Assembly: GCA_903839865.1 (NCBI GenBank)
Contig: CAIMEE010000302.1
Location: forward strand, 1-64,000
Direction of reading: 5' to 3'
DNA from: Enhydrobacter aerosaccus
GTDB taxonomy: Bacteria; Pseudomonadota; Alphaproteobacteria; Reyranellales; Reyranellaceae
DNA: 64,000 bases
Each line of letters begins with the position of its first letter. Position 1 is the first letter of the stretch. Below the pieces are notes generated by a model. It saw nothing but the letters and a program-made list of their open reading frames with translations, was not told the origin of the DNA and did no database searches. The position numbers were made by a program, and so were the translations under genes. Shown here piece by piece: positions 1-10,200 of this stretch.

Positions 1-398
1 CTCGGGCACTCCTCGATCAGCGGCGCCACCATTCTCTCGATCGCGGTGAGGGTGGCGCGGCGGTCGGGATCGGCCGCGACCCCGGGATCGGCCAGCTCTT
101 CGCGGATCGCGTCGAGGTGGCGGGTCGCCACGCGGAGCGCATCGCCACAGGTGACCATGCCGCCCTTGGCGCCCAGCAGCTCGGCGATGGCTTCGAGCGA
201 GAAGCCCATGTTGCGGGCGCGGCGGATGAACTTCAGGCGCTGGAGGTGATCGCGGTGGTAGCCGCGGCGGGCGCTGCGTCCCGCGATCCGTCGCGGCGGC
301 GGCAGGAGCCCTGCCTCATGATAACACTGGATGGACTCGACATCGACGCCGGACGCAATCGCAAGTCCCGCAATCGTGGCGAGGGCAGGAGCTGGCAT
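1..398 (-). CDS. MerR-family transcriptional regulator (partial, truncated by window edge)
   Basis: Reverse-strand reading from ATG at 398: MPAPALATIAGLAIASGVDVESIQCYHEAGLLPPPRRIAGRSARRGYHRDHLQRLKFIRRARNMGFSLEAIAELLG..., a MerR-type HTH pattern; open to window edge. Confidence 0.85.
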   Translation of the reverse strand, partial: MPAPALATIAGLAIASGVDVESIQCYHEAGLLPPPRRIAGRSARRGYHRDHLQRLKFIRRARNMGFSLEAIAELLGAKGGMVTCGDALRVATRHLDAIREELADPGVAADPDRRATLTAIERMVAPLIEECP

Positions 399-481
399 GG
401 CACGGGCTCGCCTTCGACGACACAATTTATGCGCCTCCCGGACCGGGAGGCTGAGTAAAGCCTATCAGAGCGGCATTCCGA

Positions 482-802
482 GTGGGAACTTTTTTTCCCT
501 ATCGCGCGTTCTTGGGGTTAGTGCGGAGGCATGAGGTGCGACTGGGCTGGAACGAGATCGAACTTCTGAAGGCGTTGGCGCGTGACCAATCTCCGACGGT
601 CTCCTCGTCCCAGCGCCTGCGGCTCGAATTGTTGGGTCTTGTCGTCGACTCCGCGCGGGGCCTGATGCTGACGCCGGCGGGACGCGCCGCGGCGCGGGAT
701 GCGAGGCCGACCGCCCACGAGCAATTCGAGAGGCCCGATCGTCCGCTCGATGCCGCAGGCCGCAAGCGCATGCTCGACCGGGTAGTTCCCACAACTTGGT
801 GA
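482..802 (+). CDS. hypothetical protein
   Basis: 106-aa ORF in the gap between MerR and the kinase; no recognised family. Confidence 0.4.
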   Translation: MGTFFPYRAFLGLVRRHEVRLGWNEIELLKALARDQSPTVSSSQRLRLELLGLVVDSARGLMLTPAGRAAARDARPTAHEQFERPDRPLDAAGRKRMLDRVVPTTW

Positions 803-863
803 GCGATTTTGCTCACCCGCGGCGGGTCTTGCTTAAGGCCGCGTCGGGGCGGACACATATGCG

Positions 864-2822
864 ATGAAATCACCGTCCGCCCAAGGCGCGCCGCCCGACG
901 CGGGTTTGTGCGGCGACGAGCGTTTTCGGCTGCTGGTCGATGCCGTCACCGACTACGCCATCTACATGCTCGACGTGAACGGCAATGTGGTGAGCTGGAA
1001 CGCCGGTGCCGAGCGCTTCAAGGGCTACACTGCGTCAGAGATCATCGGCAGCCACTTCTCGCAGTTCCACACGGCGGAGGATCTCGAGCGCGGCAGTCCC
1101 GTGTTGTCGCTCAAGATATCGGCGGAGAAGGGCAAGTTCGAATCCGAGGGTTGGCGGGTATGCAAGGATGGCACGCGCTTCTGGGCGCACGTCATCATCG
1201 ATCCGATCCGCGATCCTTCAGGCGAACTGCTGGGCTTCGCCCAGATCACGCGTGACCTGTCCGAGAGGAAGCAGGCCGAGCAGTCGCTGTACCTCAGCCA
1301 GGAAGAGCTGCGGCTGCTCGTGCAGAGCGTGACAGACTACGCCATCTACATGATCGATCCAGAGGGCCATGTGGCGAGCTGGAACGCGGGTGCGGAACGC
1401 ATCAAGGGCTATGCGGCCGAGGAGATCATCGGCCGGCACTTCTCCGACTTCTATACCGCCGCCGATCGCGATGCCGGCGAGCCGCAGCGCGCGCTCGCAA
1501 CCGCGCTGGAGCAGGGCCGCTACGAGAAGGAAGGCCAGCGTGTGCGCAAGGACGGCTCGATCTTCTGGGCCAATGTCGTGATCGATCCGATCCGGAACAC
1601 GGATGGCCGCGTGATGGGCTTCGCCAAGATCACGCGCGACATTAGCGAGCGGCGGCAGGCGGAGAAGAACCTCGAGCAGGCGCGCGAGGCGCTCTTCCAG
1701 GCGCAGAAGATGGATGCGATCGGCCAGCTCACCGGCGGCATCGCGCACGACTTCAACAATCTGCTGACGGTGATCATGGGCGGCCTCGAACTCATCCAGA
1801 AGCGGGTGGGAGACGACCCGAGGATCAACGCCCTGATCGAGAACGCCATGCACGGCGCCCGGCGCGGCGCCACGCTGACGCAGCGCATGCTGGCCTTCGC
1901 GCGCCAGCAGGAACTGAAATCCGAGGTCATCGAACTGCCGGCGCTTGTGCGTGGCATGCTCGACCTGCTCGACCGCTCGCTCGGCACCTCTGTGCTGCTG
2001 ACCACGCGTCTGCCGGCCACGACCGCGCCTGTCCTGGCCGACCGCAATCAGCTCGAGATGGCGCTGCTCAACCTCGCGGTGAATGCGCGCGACGCCATGC
2101 CCCTGGGCGGCCTGCTCACGCTTGTGCTGCGCGAGCAGCAGCTCGACGATCCGAATGCGCTCAAGCTGGCTCCCGGCCGCTACGCCGTGCTGTCGGTGAT
2201 CGACCAGGGCGAGGGCATGGACGCTGAAACCTTGCGCCGCGCGCTGGAGCCGTTCTTCACTACCAAGGGTGTCGGCAAGGGCACCGGCCTCGGCCTGTCC
2301 ATGGTGCATGGGCTGGCGCAGCAACTGGGTGGCCTGCTCGATCTCAAGAGCGTGCCTGGGGAAGGCACCACCGCCGATCTCTGGATCCCGCTCTACCAGG
2401 GCACCGGCCCCGTGATGGCCGCGATGCCCGCGCAACTGCCGGCCGACGCCCGGCGGCCCAAGCTTGCGATCCTGGCGGTCGACGACGACGCGCTGGTTCT
2501 GCTCAACACCGTCGACATGCTGGAAGACCTGGGTGACGATGTGACCCGGGCCTTCTCCGGCGCCGAGGCGCTCGCGATCCTGGAGAGCGACCAGCCGTTC
2601 GACCTGATGATCACCGATCACGGCATGCCCGGCATGAGCGGCAGCGAACTGATCGAGCAGGCGCGCCTGCTGCGGCCGAGGCTGCGGATCGTGCTGGCGA
2701 CCGGCTATGCCGAACTTCCTCCGGGGGCGCCGTCCGTGCCGCGTCTGGCCAAGCCCTACACCCAGGCCCAGCTCGACGCCTCGGTGACCGAGGTCATGAA
2801 GATGCCGGTGACGGTGGCGTAG
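864..2822 (+). CDS. PAS-PAS hybrid sensor histidine kinase with C-terminal receiver domain
   Basis: Two PAS/PAC repeats, H-box (GGIAHDFNNLLTVIMG), HATPase motifs (NLAVNARDAM, GKGTGLGLSMVHG), REC domain (ILAVDDDALVL...DLMITDHGMPGMSG). Confidence 0.93.
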   Translation: MKSPSAQGAPPDAGLCGDERFRLLVDAVTDYAIYMLDVNGNVVSWNAGAERFKGYTASEIIGSHFSQFHTAEDLERGSPVLSLKISAEKGKFESEGWRVCKDGTRFWAHVIIDPIRDPSGELLGFAQITRDLSERKQAEQSLYLSQEELRLLVQSVTDYAIYMIDPEGHVASWNAGAERIKGYAAEEIIGRHFSDFYTAADRDAGEPQRALATALEQGRYEKEGQRVRKDGSIFWANVVIDPIRNTDGRVMGFAKITRDISERRQAEKNLEQAREALFQAQKMDAIGQLTGGIAHDFNNLLTVIMGGLELIQKRVGDDPRINALIENAMHGARRGATLTQRMLAFARQQELKSEVIELPALVRGMLDLLDRSLGTSVLLTTRLPATTAPVLADRNQLEMALLNLAVNARDAMPLGGLLTLVLREQQLDDPNALKLAPGRYAVLSVIDQGEGMDAETLRRALEPFFTTKGVGKGTGLGLSMVHGLAQQLGGLLDLKSVPGEGTTADLWIPLYQGTGPVMAAMPAQLPADARRPKLAILAVDDDALVLLNTVDMLEDLGDDVTRAFSGAEALAILESDQPFDLMITDHGMPGMSGSELIEQARLLRPRLRIVLATGYAELPPGAPSVPRLAKPYTQAQLDASVTEVMKMPVTVA

Positions 2823-2978
2823 CCTCGGCTTCGCTTCCGGAAAGCGGCGACGCCAAAAAAGACGCGCTCAATGCGAGTGCGTTGCCGTACGCCCGCTGAT
2901 TGCGAGGCGGTGGCAACCTTGGCTCTCGGCGTTCCGTTGACTGTGACGGCCCTACCCCCGGGCTGCACACAGAATTGG

Positions 2979-3365
2979 ATGACCGCCGTGAAGAACGTCG
3001 TTCTCATTGTCGAGGACGAAGCCATTGTGCGTCTCGTAGCGGCCTCGATGCTGCAGGACGCCGGCTTCGACACACTCGAAGCGGACACCGCCGAGCATGC
3101 GCTCCACCTGCTGGAGGAGCACGACGAGGTGCGCGTGCTGTTCTCCGACGTCCAGCTTCCCGGCGAGATGGACGGGCTGGGACTCGCGCGTACGGTCCAC
3201 GACCGCTGGCCCGACATCGGCTTGGTGCTGACCTCGGGCGGCCGCGACATCCGGAAGGCGCAGATCCCCGACGACGGCAGCTTCCTGCCCAAGCCCTACG
3301 ACTGCGACGACATGGTCGAGGCGGTTCGCGAGCAGTGCGCGCACGTCCAGCCTTTGCTCCTGTAG
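2979..3365 (+). CDS. single-domain response regulator
   Basis: VVLIVEDEAIVRLVAASML...VLFSDVQLPGEMDGL...PKPYD receiver motifs; internal ATG at 2979 preferred over the 2871 ORF start. Confidence 0.88.
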   Translation: MTAVKNVVLIVEDEAIVRLVAASMLQDAGFDTLEADTAEHALHLLEEHDEVRVLFSDVQLPGEMDGLGLARTVHDRWPDIGLVLTSGGRDIRKAQIPDDGSFLPKPYDCDDMVEAVREQCAHVQPLLL

Positions 3366-3389
3366 GTCGTTCGCCGCTAGAATGCGGGC

Positions 3390-4139
3390 ATGCGTGTCAT
3401 CCTCATCACCGGTGCCTCCTCCGGCATCGGCGCCGCCACCGCCCGCGCCCTGGCCGCCCCTCACACCACTCTCGTCCTCCACGCCCGCAAGAACCGCAGC
3501 GGCCTCGAGAAAGTGGCCACTGAAGCCAAGGCCGCGGGCGCCGAAACGCTGATCGTCGAGGGTGACCTCTCTGTCGCCGGCATAGGGGGGCGCCTTGTCG
3601 AGGAGACGACTACGACATTCGGCCGCCTCGACGTGGTCGTGAGCAACGCAGGCTTCGCCGACCGTCGCCCGATTGGCGAGGTCGATCGCCCGGCCTTGGA
3701 TGCGAGCCTCGCCGCGATGACCGCGGCCTTCTTCGATCTCGCAACCGCGTCCAAGCCCTGGCTGATCAAGGCCGGCGCCAGCGGTCGGATGATCGGCGTA
3801 TCATCCTTCGTGGCGCATGCGTTCGGGCGAGGGATCATGACGTTTCCGGTGTCGGCCGCCGCCAAGGCCGGGCTCGAGGCGCTGGCGCGCGCGCTGGCGG
3901 TCGATCTCGCGCCGTCCGGCGCCACCGTGAACTGCGTGGCGCCGGGCTTCACCGAGAAGGACGCGGGCGCCCATGTCGCCGCCCCGCGCGAGGCCATGGA
4001 GAAGATCGCCGCTGGAATCCCTATGCGCCGCTACGGGACGACAGCAGAAGTGGCTGCCCTGATTGCGTTCCTGGCGTCGCCGGCCGCGGGCTACATTACC
4101 GGCCAGACCATCCACGTAAACGGCGGCGTGACGCTCTAG
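3390..4139 (+). CDS. SDR-family oxidoreductase
   Basis: ITGASSGIGAATARAL, NAG motif, C-terminal YITGQTIHVNGGVTL. Confidence 0.9.
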   Translation: MRVILITGASSGIGAATARALAAPHTTLVLHARKNRSGLEKVATEAKAAGAETLIVEGDLSVAGIGGRLVEETTTTFGRLDVVVSNAGFADRRPIGEVDRPALDASLAAMTAAFFDLATASKPWLIKAGASGRMIGVSSFVAHAFGRGIMTFPVSAAAKAGLEALARALAVDLAPSGATVNCVAPGFTEKDAGAHVAAPREAMEKIAAGIPMRRYGTTAEVAALIAFLASPAAGYITGQTIHVNGGVTL

Positions 4140-4939
4140 AGTCCGGTGAGTTGGAGGCTGAGTGCCTTCAGCTTGGCGCGGGCGGCCGCGTCATAGGCCT
4201 GCGGGTCCGCCTTGGTCTCGCGCAGCACGTTGAAATAGAGACCACTCCTCCCCTCGAGTGCGGGCGACGCCGCCAGCTGCATGATCGCTTCGGCGCCGGT
4301 CTCCACCGTGCTGATGGGCGTCGTGCCGGATTGGCGCACCATCGTGGTGTTCATGTAGGTCGACGGATGCAGCGTGTTGGCGATCACACCGCTGCCTTTC
4401 AGCTCGTTCGCGAGATCGACCGTGAACAGCACCTGCGCCAGCTTGCTGTGCCGGTAGGCGTCGGTGCCGTTGTAGTTCTTCGTCAGCATGATGTCGTCGA
4501 AGTCGAGCGCCTTCTGGCCGGCCGAGGCCACGTTCACGATGCGCGACGGGGCGGCGGCCTTAAGCAACGGCATCAACAGATGGGTGAGCAGGAAGCCCGA
4601 AAGATAGTTCACCGCGAAGCGCAGCTCATGCCCGTCGGCGCTCACCTGCCGGCCGGGCTTGTCGCCGGTCGAGCCGATGCCGGCGTTGTTGATCAGCAGC
4701 TCTAGCTTCGGGGTCTGGGATTTCACCATCTCGGCGAGCGAGCGCACTTCGGCCAGCGACGCGAGATCGGCCCGCAGGAACGTGGCCTTGCCGCCCGCCG
4801 CCTCGATCTCGCGCACCAGGCTTTCGCCCCGCTCGCGGTTGCGGCCGTGCACAAGCATGCGGAATCCTTTTTCCGCGAGCTGTTTAGCGACGAGGCGGCC
4901 CACGCCGTCGGTCGCGCCGGTGATCAGAGCTGTCTGCAT
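4136..4939 (-). CDS. SDR-family oxidoreductase
   Basis: MQTALITGATDGVGRLVAKQLAEKGFRMLVHGRN...NNAGIGS...; start at 4939 inside a longer ORF. Confidence 0.88.
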   Translation of the reverse strand: MQTALITGATDGVGRLVAKQLAEKGFRMLVHGRNRERGESLVREIEAAGGKATFLRADLASLAEVRSLAEMVKSQTPKLELLINNAGIGSTGDKPGRQVSADGHELRFAVNYLSGFLLTHLLMPLLKAAAPSRIVNVASAGQKALDFDDIMLTKNYNGTDAYRHSKLAQVLFTVDLANELKGSGVIANTLHPSTYMNTTMVRQSGTTPISTVETGAEAIMQLAASPALEGRSGLYFNVLRETKADPQAYDAAARAKLKALSLQLTGL

Positions 4940-5808
4940 CAAACAATCGATCGCGCGAGAGCCACGACGTCGACGCCCTTGGCGTCGATGCCGAACCACT
5001 CGAGATAGAGCGGTACCTGGTGGTCGAGCATGTGGCGGCCGTGATGGATGCGCCGGCTGTGCGTGCGGGCACGCTGCAGCAGCGGCGTCTCGACCGGGCT
5101 CATGATGACCTCGGCCACGACGACGTCGGGGTCGAGCTGCATCGGATCGAAGGACATCGGATCGCCGGCCTTGAGGCCGAGCGGCGTCGCGTTGATCGCG
5201 TAGTGGATGCCCTTGGGCGGCGAATCGACCGATGCCGTCGGCACGTTCGGGTAGTGCTTCGACAGGCGCTTGAGCGCCGCATCGGCGCGCGCGTCGTTGA
5301 GTTCGGTGACCAGCAGGCGCCCGACGCCCGCCTCGCACAGGGAGGCTGCAATGGCGCCGCCCGCGCCACCCAGACCGACCAGCCAGACGCTGGCGCCCTT
5401 CACCTTGTTGCCGAATGCCTCGAGCCCCAGCACGAAACCGGTGCCGTCGACGATGTCGCCGGACAGCACGCCGTCCTTGTCGCGTCGCACGAGGTTGACA
5501 CTGCCCGAGGCCTGGGCGCGCCGGGTGGTGCGGCCGAGAAGCGGCAGGATGCCGGTCTTGTGCGGGATGGTGACGGTGAAGCCGCCCAGGTTGCGCATCT
5601 TGCCCAGCGCATCGAGCATCAGCGGCAGTAGGTCGGCGCCGCCCTCGAACGGCAGCCAAACCGCGTTCGCGCCGACGGCGGCGAAGACCTGGCTCATGAC
5701 CGCGGTCGCGCGCAGCTGGCGGATTGGATCGCCGATCGTGCCGTAGAGGCGCGTGGCGCCATTGACAGCGAAGTGGCCGGTGAAGAGAGGAGGCGAGGCC
5801 GGTTCCAT
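4939..5808 (-). CDS. shikimate dehydrogenase-family protein
   Basis: LYGTIGDPIRQLRATAVMSQVF...GGFTVTIPHKTGILPLL...VGLGGAGGAIAASL...INATPLGLKAGD. Confidence 0.88.
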   Translation of the reverse strand: MEPASPPLFTGHFAVNGATRLYGTIGDPIRQLRATAVMSQVFAAVGANAVWLPFEGGADLLPLMLDALGKMRNLGGFTVTIPHKTGILPLLGRTTRRAQASGSVNLVRRDKDGVLSGDIVDGTGFVLGLEAFGNKVKGASVWLVGLGGAGGAIAASLCEAGVGRLLVTELNDARADAALKRLSKHYPNVPTASVDSPPKGIHYAINATPLGLKAGDPMSFDPMQLDPDVVVAEVIMSPVETPLLQRARTHSRRIHHGRHMLDHQVPLYLEWFGIDAKGVDVVALARSIV

Positions 5809-5820
5809 GGGTTCCCTTCA

Positions 5821-5851
5821 AAGAAAACGGCGGGACTTTGCAGCCCCGCCG
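5821..5851 (-). terminator. Rho-independent terminator downstream of peroxiredoxin
   Basis: Minus-strand hairpin CGGCGGG...CCCGCCG followed by TTTTCTT. Confidence 0.7.
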
Positions 5852-5880
5852 TCGATTTTGGCTAGAAGCCTGCGTGAAGG

Positions 5881-6363
5881 CTAGAGGTGCTTCAGCACGT
5901 TCTCGGCAGCCGACACCTCGAAGGCGCCGGGCTTCTCGACGAACAGCTGGTCGACCTTGCCGTCCTTGACGATCATGGCGTAGCGCTGGCTGCGCACGCC
6001 CATGCCGTTCTTGGTCAGGTCCATCGACAGGCCCATGGCGTTGGTGAATTCGGCGGCGCCGTCGCCCAGCATCATCACCTTGTCGCCCGACTTCTGATCC
6101 TTGCCCCAGGCGCCCATGACGAAGGCGTCGTTGACGGAGATGCAGGCAATGGTGTCGACACCCTTCGCCTTGAACTTGTCTGCTTCGGCCACGAACCCGG
6201 GCACGTGTTTTGCTGAACAAGTGGGAGTGAACGCTCCGGGGAGCGCGAAGACGACAACCTTCTTACCGGGAGCGAAAAGCTCTTCGGTGGTCACCGCTTT
6301 GGGGCCTTCCGGCCCCATCGTTCGCAGCGTGGCGCTAGGCACCTTATCGCCGACTTTGATCAT
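5881..6363 (-). CDS. peroxiredoxin (Prx5-like, AhpC/TSA family)
   Basis: MIKVGDKVPSATL...VVVFALPGAFTPTCSAKHVPGFV...CISVNDAFVMGAWGKDQ. Confidence 0.93.
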   Translation of the reverse strand: MIKVGDKVPSATLRTMGPEGPKAVTTEELFAPGKKVVVFALPGAFTPTCSAKHVPGFVAEADKFKAKGVDTIACISVNDAFVMGAWGKDQKSGDKVMMLGDGAAEFTNAMGLSMDLTKNGMGVRSQRYAMIVKDGKVDQLFVEKPGAFEVSAAENVLKHL

Positions 6364-6488
6364 TCTTCCACCTCTGGCTATTGGACCGGCGGACCCTAGG
6401 ACGCAGCCCGCTTTTTGTCCATCCAGCCAAGGTTACAGACCCCGGCCCTTGATCTTTGACCGGACAATCCCCATGGATTTAGGTGATC

Positions 6489-7097
6489 ATGAATAAGATG
6501 CCCGGGCACAGCTCCCCTGCCGCCAACCTTGTCGGCCGCTTCCTGGTTGCAGCGCCGTCCATGCCGGACGAGCGCTTCCAGAAGAGCGTCGTCTTTATCT
6601 GCAAACACGACGACGAAGGCGCGCTGGGTATCATCGTGAACAACAAGGTAGACGACCTGCCGCTGGGTCAGGTCTACAAGCAGCTCGGCATCGAGGTGCC
6701 GGCGCCGACTGCCGAGACGCCGGTGCTGTTCGGCGGCCCGGTCGAGACCTCGCGCGGCCTCGTCCTGCATTCGGCCGACTACAAGCGCGACGAGACCCTG
6801 GTCATCGAGGGCGGCATGGCGCTTACGGCCTCGCTCGAGATCCTGAAGGATATGGCGGGCGGCAGCGGCCCCAAGCATGCCTGGTTGGCGCTCGGCCATT
6901 CGGGCTGGTCGCCGGGCCAGCTCGACCGCGAGATGCAGGACAATGCCTGGCTGGTGGTCGATGCCGACTCAGCCCTCGTGTTCGATCCCGACTTCGAGGC
7001 CAAGTGGCAGCGCGCCCTCGATCGGCTGGGCGGCAAAGGCAGCCCCGGCGGCCGCTTCAATCTGGCGTCCTACTCGCACCAGACGGGCCGCGCCTAA
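6489..7097 (+). CDS. YqgE/AlgH family protein
   Basis: LVGRFLVAAPSMPDERFQKSVVFICKHDDEGALGIIVN...GGPVETSRGLVLHS...GHSGWSPGQLDREM. Confidence 0.93.
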   Translation: MNKMPGHSSPAANLVGRFLVAAPSMPDERFQKSVVFICKHDDEGALGIIVNNKVDDLPLGQVYKQLGIEVPAPTAETPVLFGGPVETSRGLVLHSADYKRDETLVIEGGMALTASLEILKDMAGGSGPKHAWLALGHSGWSPGQLDREMQDNAWLVVDADSALVFDPDFEAKWQRALDRLGGKGSPGGRFNLASYSHQTGRA

Positions 7098-7266
7098 GCG
7101 CATTAACAATGCGGCATACCACCTTTGCGGGTGGGACCCTGTACATTAACAGGCGTGCGGGATTATTCGGAAAAACGTCATCGCGAGCCTCCCTTCGCGC
7201 TGGCGAGCGTACCCGGGACGCTGCCGCTTCCTCCCCAACCCCATTCCGAAGCGGTGGCGTCCCGAA

Positions 7267-10200
7267 CTACTCGGCAGCGGCCTTGGCCGAGGCCGGCGCG
7301 CGATAGGCGGCGAGAAGCGAGGCTTCCCGCTCCTTGGCAGCCTTCACGTTCTTTTCCTTGATGTGGCCGAAGCCGCGCATGGTCTCCGGCACCGCCGCGA
7401 TCTGCACCGCCATCGCGTGGTTGTTCTGGTCGAGCGTGGCGAGAACGCTGTCGATCGTGGCCTCATACTCGCCGATCAGGCGGCGTTCCATCTTGCGCTC
7501 CTCGGTGTAGCCGAAGAGATCGAGCTTCGTGCCGCGCAGCTTCTTCAGCGCGGCAAGGAAGCGGAACATCGGCAGAACCCAGCTGCCGAACTCGCGCTTC
7601 TTCAGATGCCCGGTTTCCGGATCGCGATCGGAGAACAGCGGCGGCGCGAGATGGAACGAGAGCTTGTAGTCGCCCTCGAACTGGGTGCCGAGCTTCTTCA
7701 GGAAATCGCCGTCGGTGTAGAGACGCGCGACTTCGTACTCGTCCTTGTAGGCCATCAGCTTGTAGAGCGATTTGGCGACGGCTTCGGCGAGGCCCGAGCG
7801 ACCGGGCGCACGGCTCTTCTCGACGGTGGCCACGCGATCGACGAAGGCCTGGTAGCGGGCGGCATAGGCCTTGTCCTGATAGGCAGTCAGCAGCTCGACG
7901 CGCTTGGACACGATGTCCTTGAGCGTGCGCGCGACCGGCTTCTCGATCCGCAAGGTCGGCTTGGCGGCTGCCTGTACGGTGGCGAGATTGTGCGCGGCGA
8001 GGCGGCCCCAGGCGAAGGTGCGCTTCGAAGTCTCGACGGCTACGCCGTTCAGCTCGATGGCGCGGTCGATCGCCTCGAACGACAGCGGCACGAGGCCCTT
8101 CTGCCAGGCGTAGCCCAGCATGAAAAGGTTGGTGGCGATCGAGTCGCCCAGGATTGCCGTCGCAAGGCCCGTGCCGTCGATGAAGGTGGTGGCCTCCTCG
8201 GTAGCGGCGTCGCGGATCGACTTCATCATCGCCTCGGCGCCGAGATCCATGTCGCCGTTCATCACGAACGCGGCCACCGGCTGCATGTAGCCGTTGATCA
8301 CCGCCTTGGTGATGCCGGGCTCGATGCGTGACAGCGCGGCAGGTGCCGCCGCCACGACCATGTCGCAGCCGAGTACGAGGTTGGCCCCGCCGGCCGCGAT
8401 GCGCACGGCGTGGAGGTCTTCTGGCTTCGGAGCGAGCCGGATGTGGCTCATCACTGCGCCGTTCTTTTGCGCCAGGCCCGTGAAGTCGAGCACGGTGCAG
8501 CCCTTGCCCTCGAGATGCGCCGCCATGCCGATCAGGGCGCCAACGGTGATCACTCCGGTGCCGCCGATGCCGGTGACCAGGATGCCGTAGGCTTCGCTGA
8601 GAGGCCGCAATGTCGGCAGCGGCAGGTCGGCGAAGGGATCCTTCTCCACGACGGTGAGCTGCGGCCGCCTGGCCTTGGCGGGCGTGCCGCCGTGCACCGA
8701 CACGAACGACGGGCAGAAGCCGTTCACGCAGGAGAAGTCCTTGTTGCAATTGGACTGGTCGATGGTGCGCTTGCGGCCGAGCTCGGTCTCGAGCGGCTTC
8801 ACCGAGACGCAGTTGCTCTTGTCGGAGCAGTCGCCGCAGCCTTCGCAGACCGTGTCGTTGATGAAGACGCGCTTGGCAGGATCGGGGAAGGTGCCGCGCT
8901 TCCGGCGGCGGCGCTTCTCGGCGGCGCAGGTCTGGTCGTAGACGAGCACCGTGAGGCCCGGAATGTCGCGCAGTTCGCGCTGCACGGCATCGAGCTCGTC
9001 GCGATGGCGGATCGTGACGCCGTGCGCGAAGCCCGCGTTCATCGGATATTTGTCGGGCTCGTCGGTGACGACGATGATCTTCTTCGCGCCTTCCGCTTCG
9101 ACCTGGCGCGTGATGTCGGGAACCGTGAGCGGGCCGTCGTGCGGCTGGCCGCCGGTCATGGCGACCGCGTCGTTGAACAGGATCTTGTAGGTGATGTTGA
9201 CGCCGGCGGCGCCGGCTTGGCGGATCGCCATCAGGCCCGAGTGGTAATAGGTGCCGTCGCCCAGGTTCTGGAAGATGTGGTTGTCGCCGGAGAACGGCGC
9301 CTGGCCCACCCACGCCACGCCTTCACCGCCCATGTGGCTGATCAGCGACGTGCGCCGTTCGGGCATCCAGGTCGCCATGCCGTGACAACCGATGCCTGCC
9401 ATCGCGCGGCTGCCTTCGGGCACGTTGGTCGAGGTGTTGTGCGGGCAGCCCGAGCAAAAGAACGGCGTGCGCGCGACTTTCGCGGGCGGCGCGTTCAGCA
9501 GTTTCTCCTTCGCTTCGAGGCGGGCCAGGCGCTGCTTGAGCTCGGGCGAGTCGCCGGTGTGCTTCATCAGCCGGTTGGCGATCACCATCGCGACGCCAGT
9601 CGGCGACAGCTCGCCCTCGCTCGGCAGGAGGATGCGGCCGGTCTCGTCGGTCTTGCCGATCACCATCGGGCGGCGGCTGGCCGGGGCGTTGTAGAGGATG
9701 CGGACCAACTGGTCCTCGAGGTTGGAGCGCTTCTCCTCGACCACGATCACTTCCTGCAGGCCTTCGGCGAAGCGCCGCGCACCCTCGACCTCCATCGGCC
9801 AGGTCATGCCGACCTTGTAGAGGCGGATGCCGAGCGCGCGTGCCTTGGCCTCGTCGATGCCGAGATCTTCCAGCGCCTGGCGCGTGTCGAGATAGGCCTT
9901 GCCCGTCGTCATGATGCCGATGCGCGCGTTGGGCGGATCGATCACCATCTTGTCGAAGCCATTGGCGCGCACGAAGGCCTGCACCGCGGCCATCTTCGGT
10001 CCATGCAGGCGGCGTTCCTGGTCCATCGGCGGATCGGGGTTGCGGATGCCGAGGCCGCCGGCCGGAATCTGGAAGTCGGTTGGCATGACAATCTTGATGC
10101 GCTCGGGATCAACCCACACTGATGCGCCCGACTCGACCGTCTCCGAAATGGCTTTGAAGCCGATCCAGCAACCGGAGTAACGCGACAGCGCGAATCCGAG

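Noticed and set aside
1218-2621. 467-aa antisense ORF across the histidine kinase
   Set aside because: Shadow ORF of GC-rich coding DNA; the sense frame has complete HK/REC motifs
4136-6220. Single 694-aa minus-strand ORF
   Set aside because: The reading frame opens out of frame through the shikimate dehydrogenase-like and peroxiredoxin genes; only its C-terminal part (4136-4939) is a real SDR
8410-10122. 570-aa + strand ORF inside the indolepyruvate oxidoreductase gene
   Set aside because: Antisense shadow; composition is Arg/Ala/His/Gly-rich with no domains
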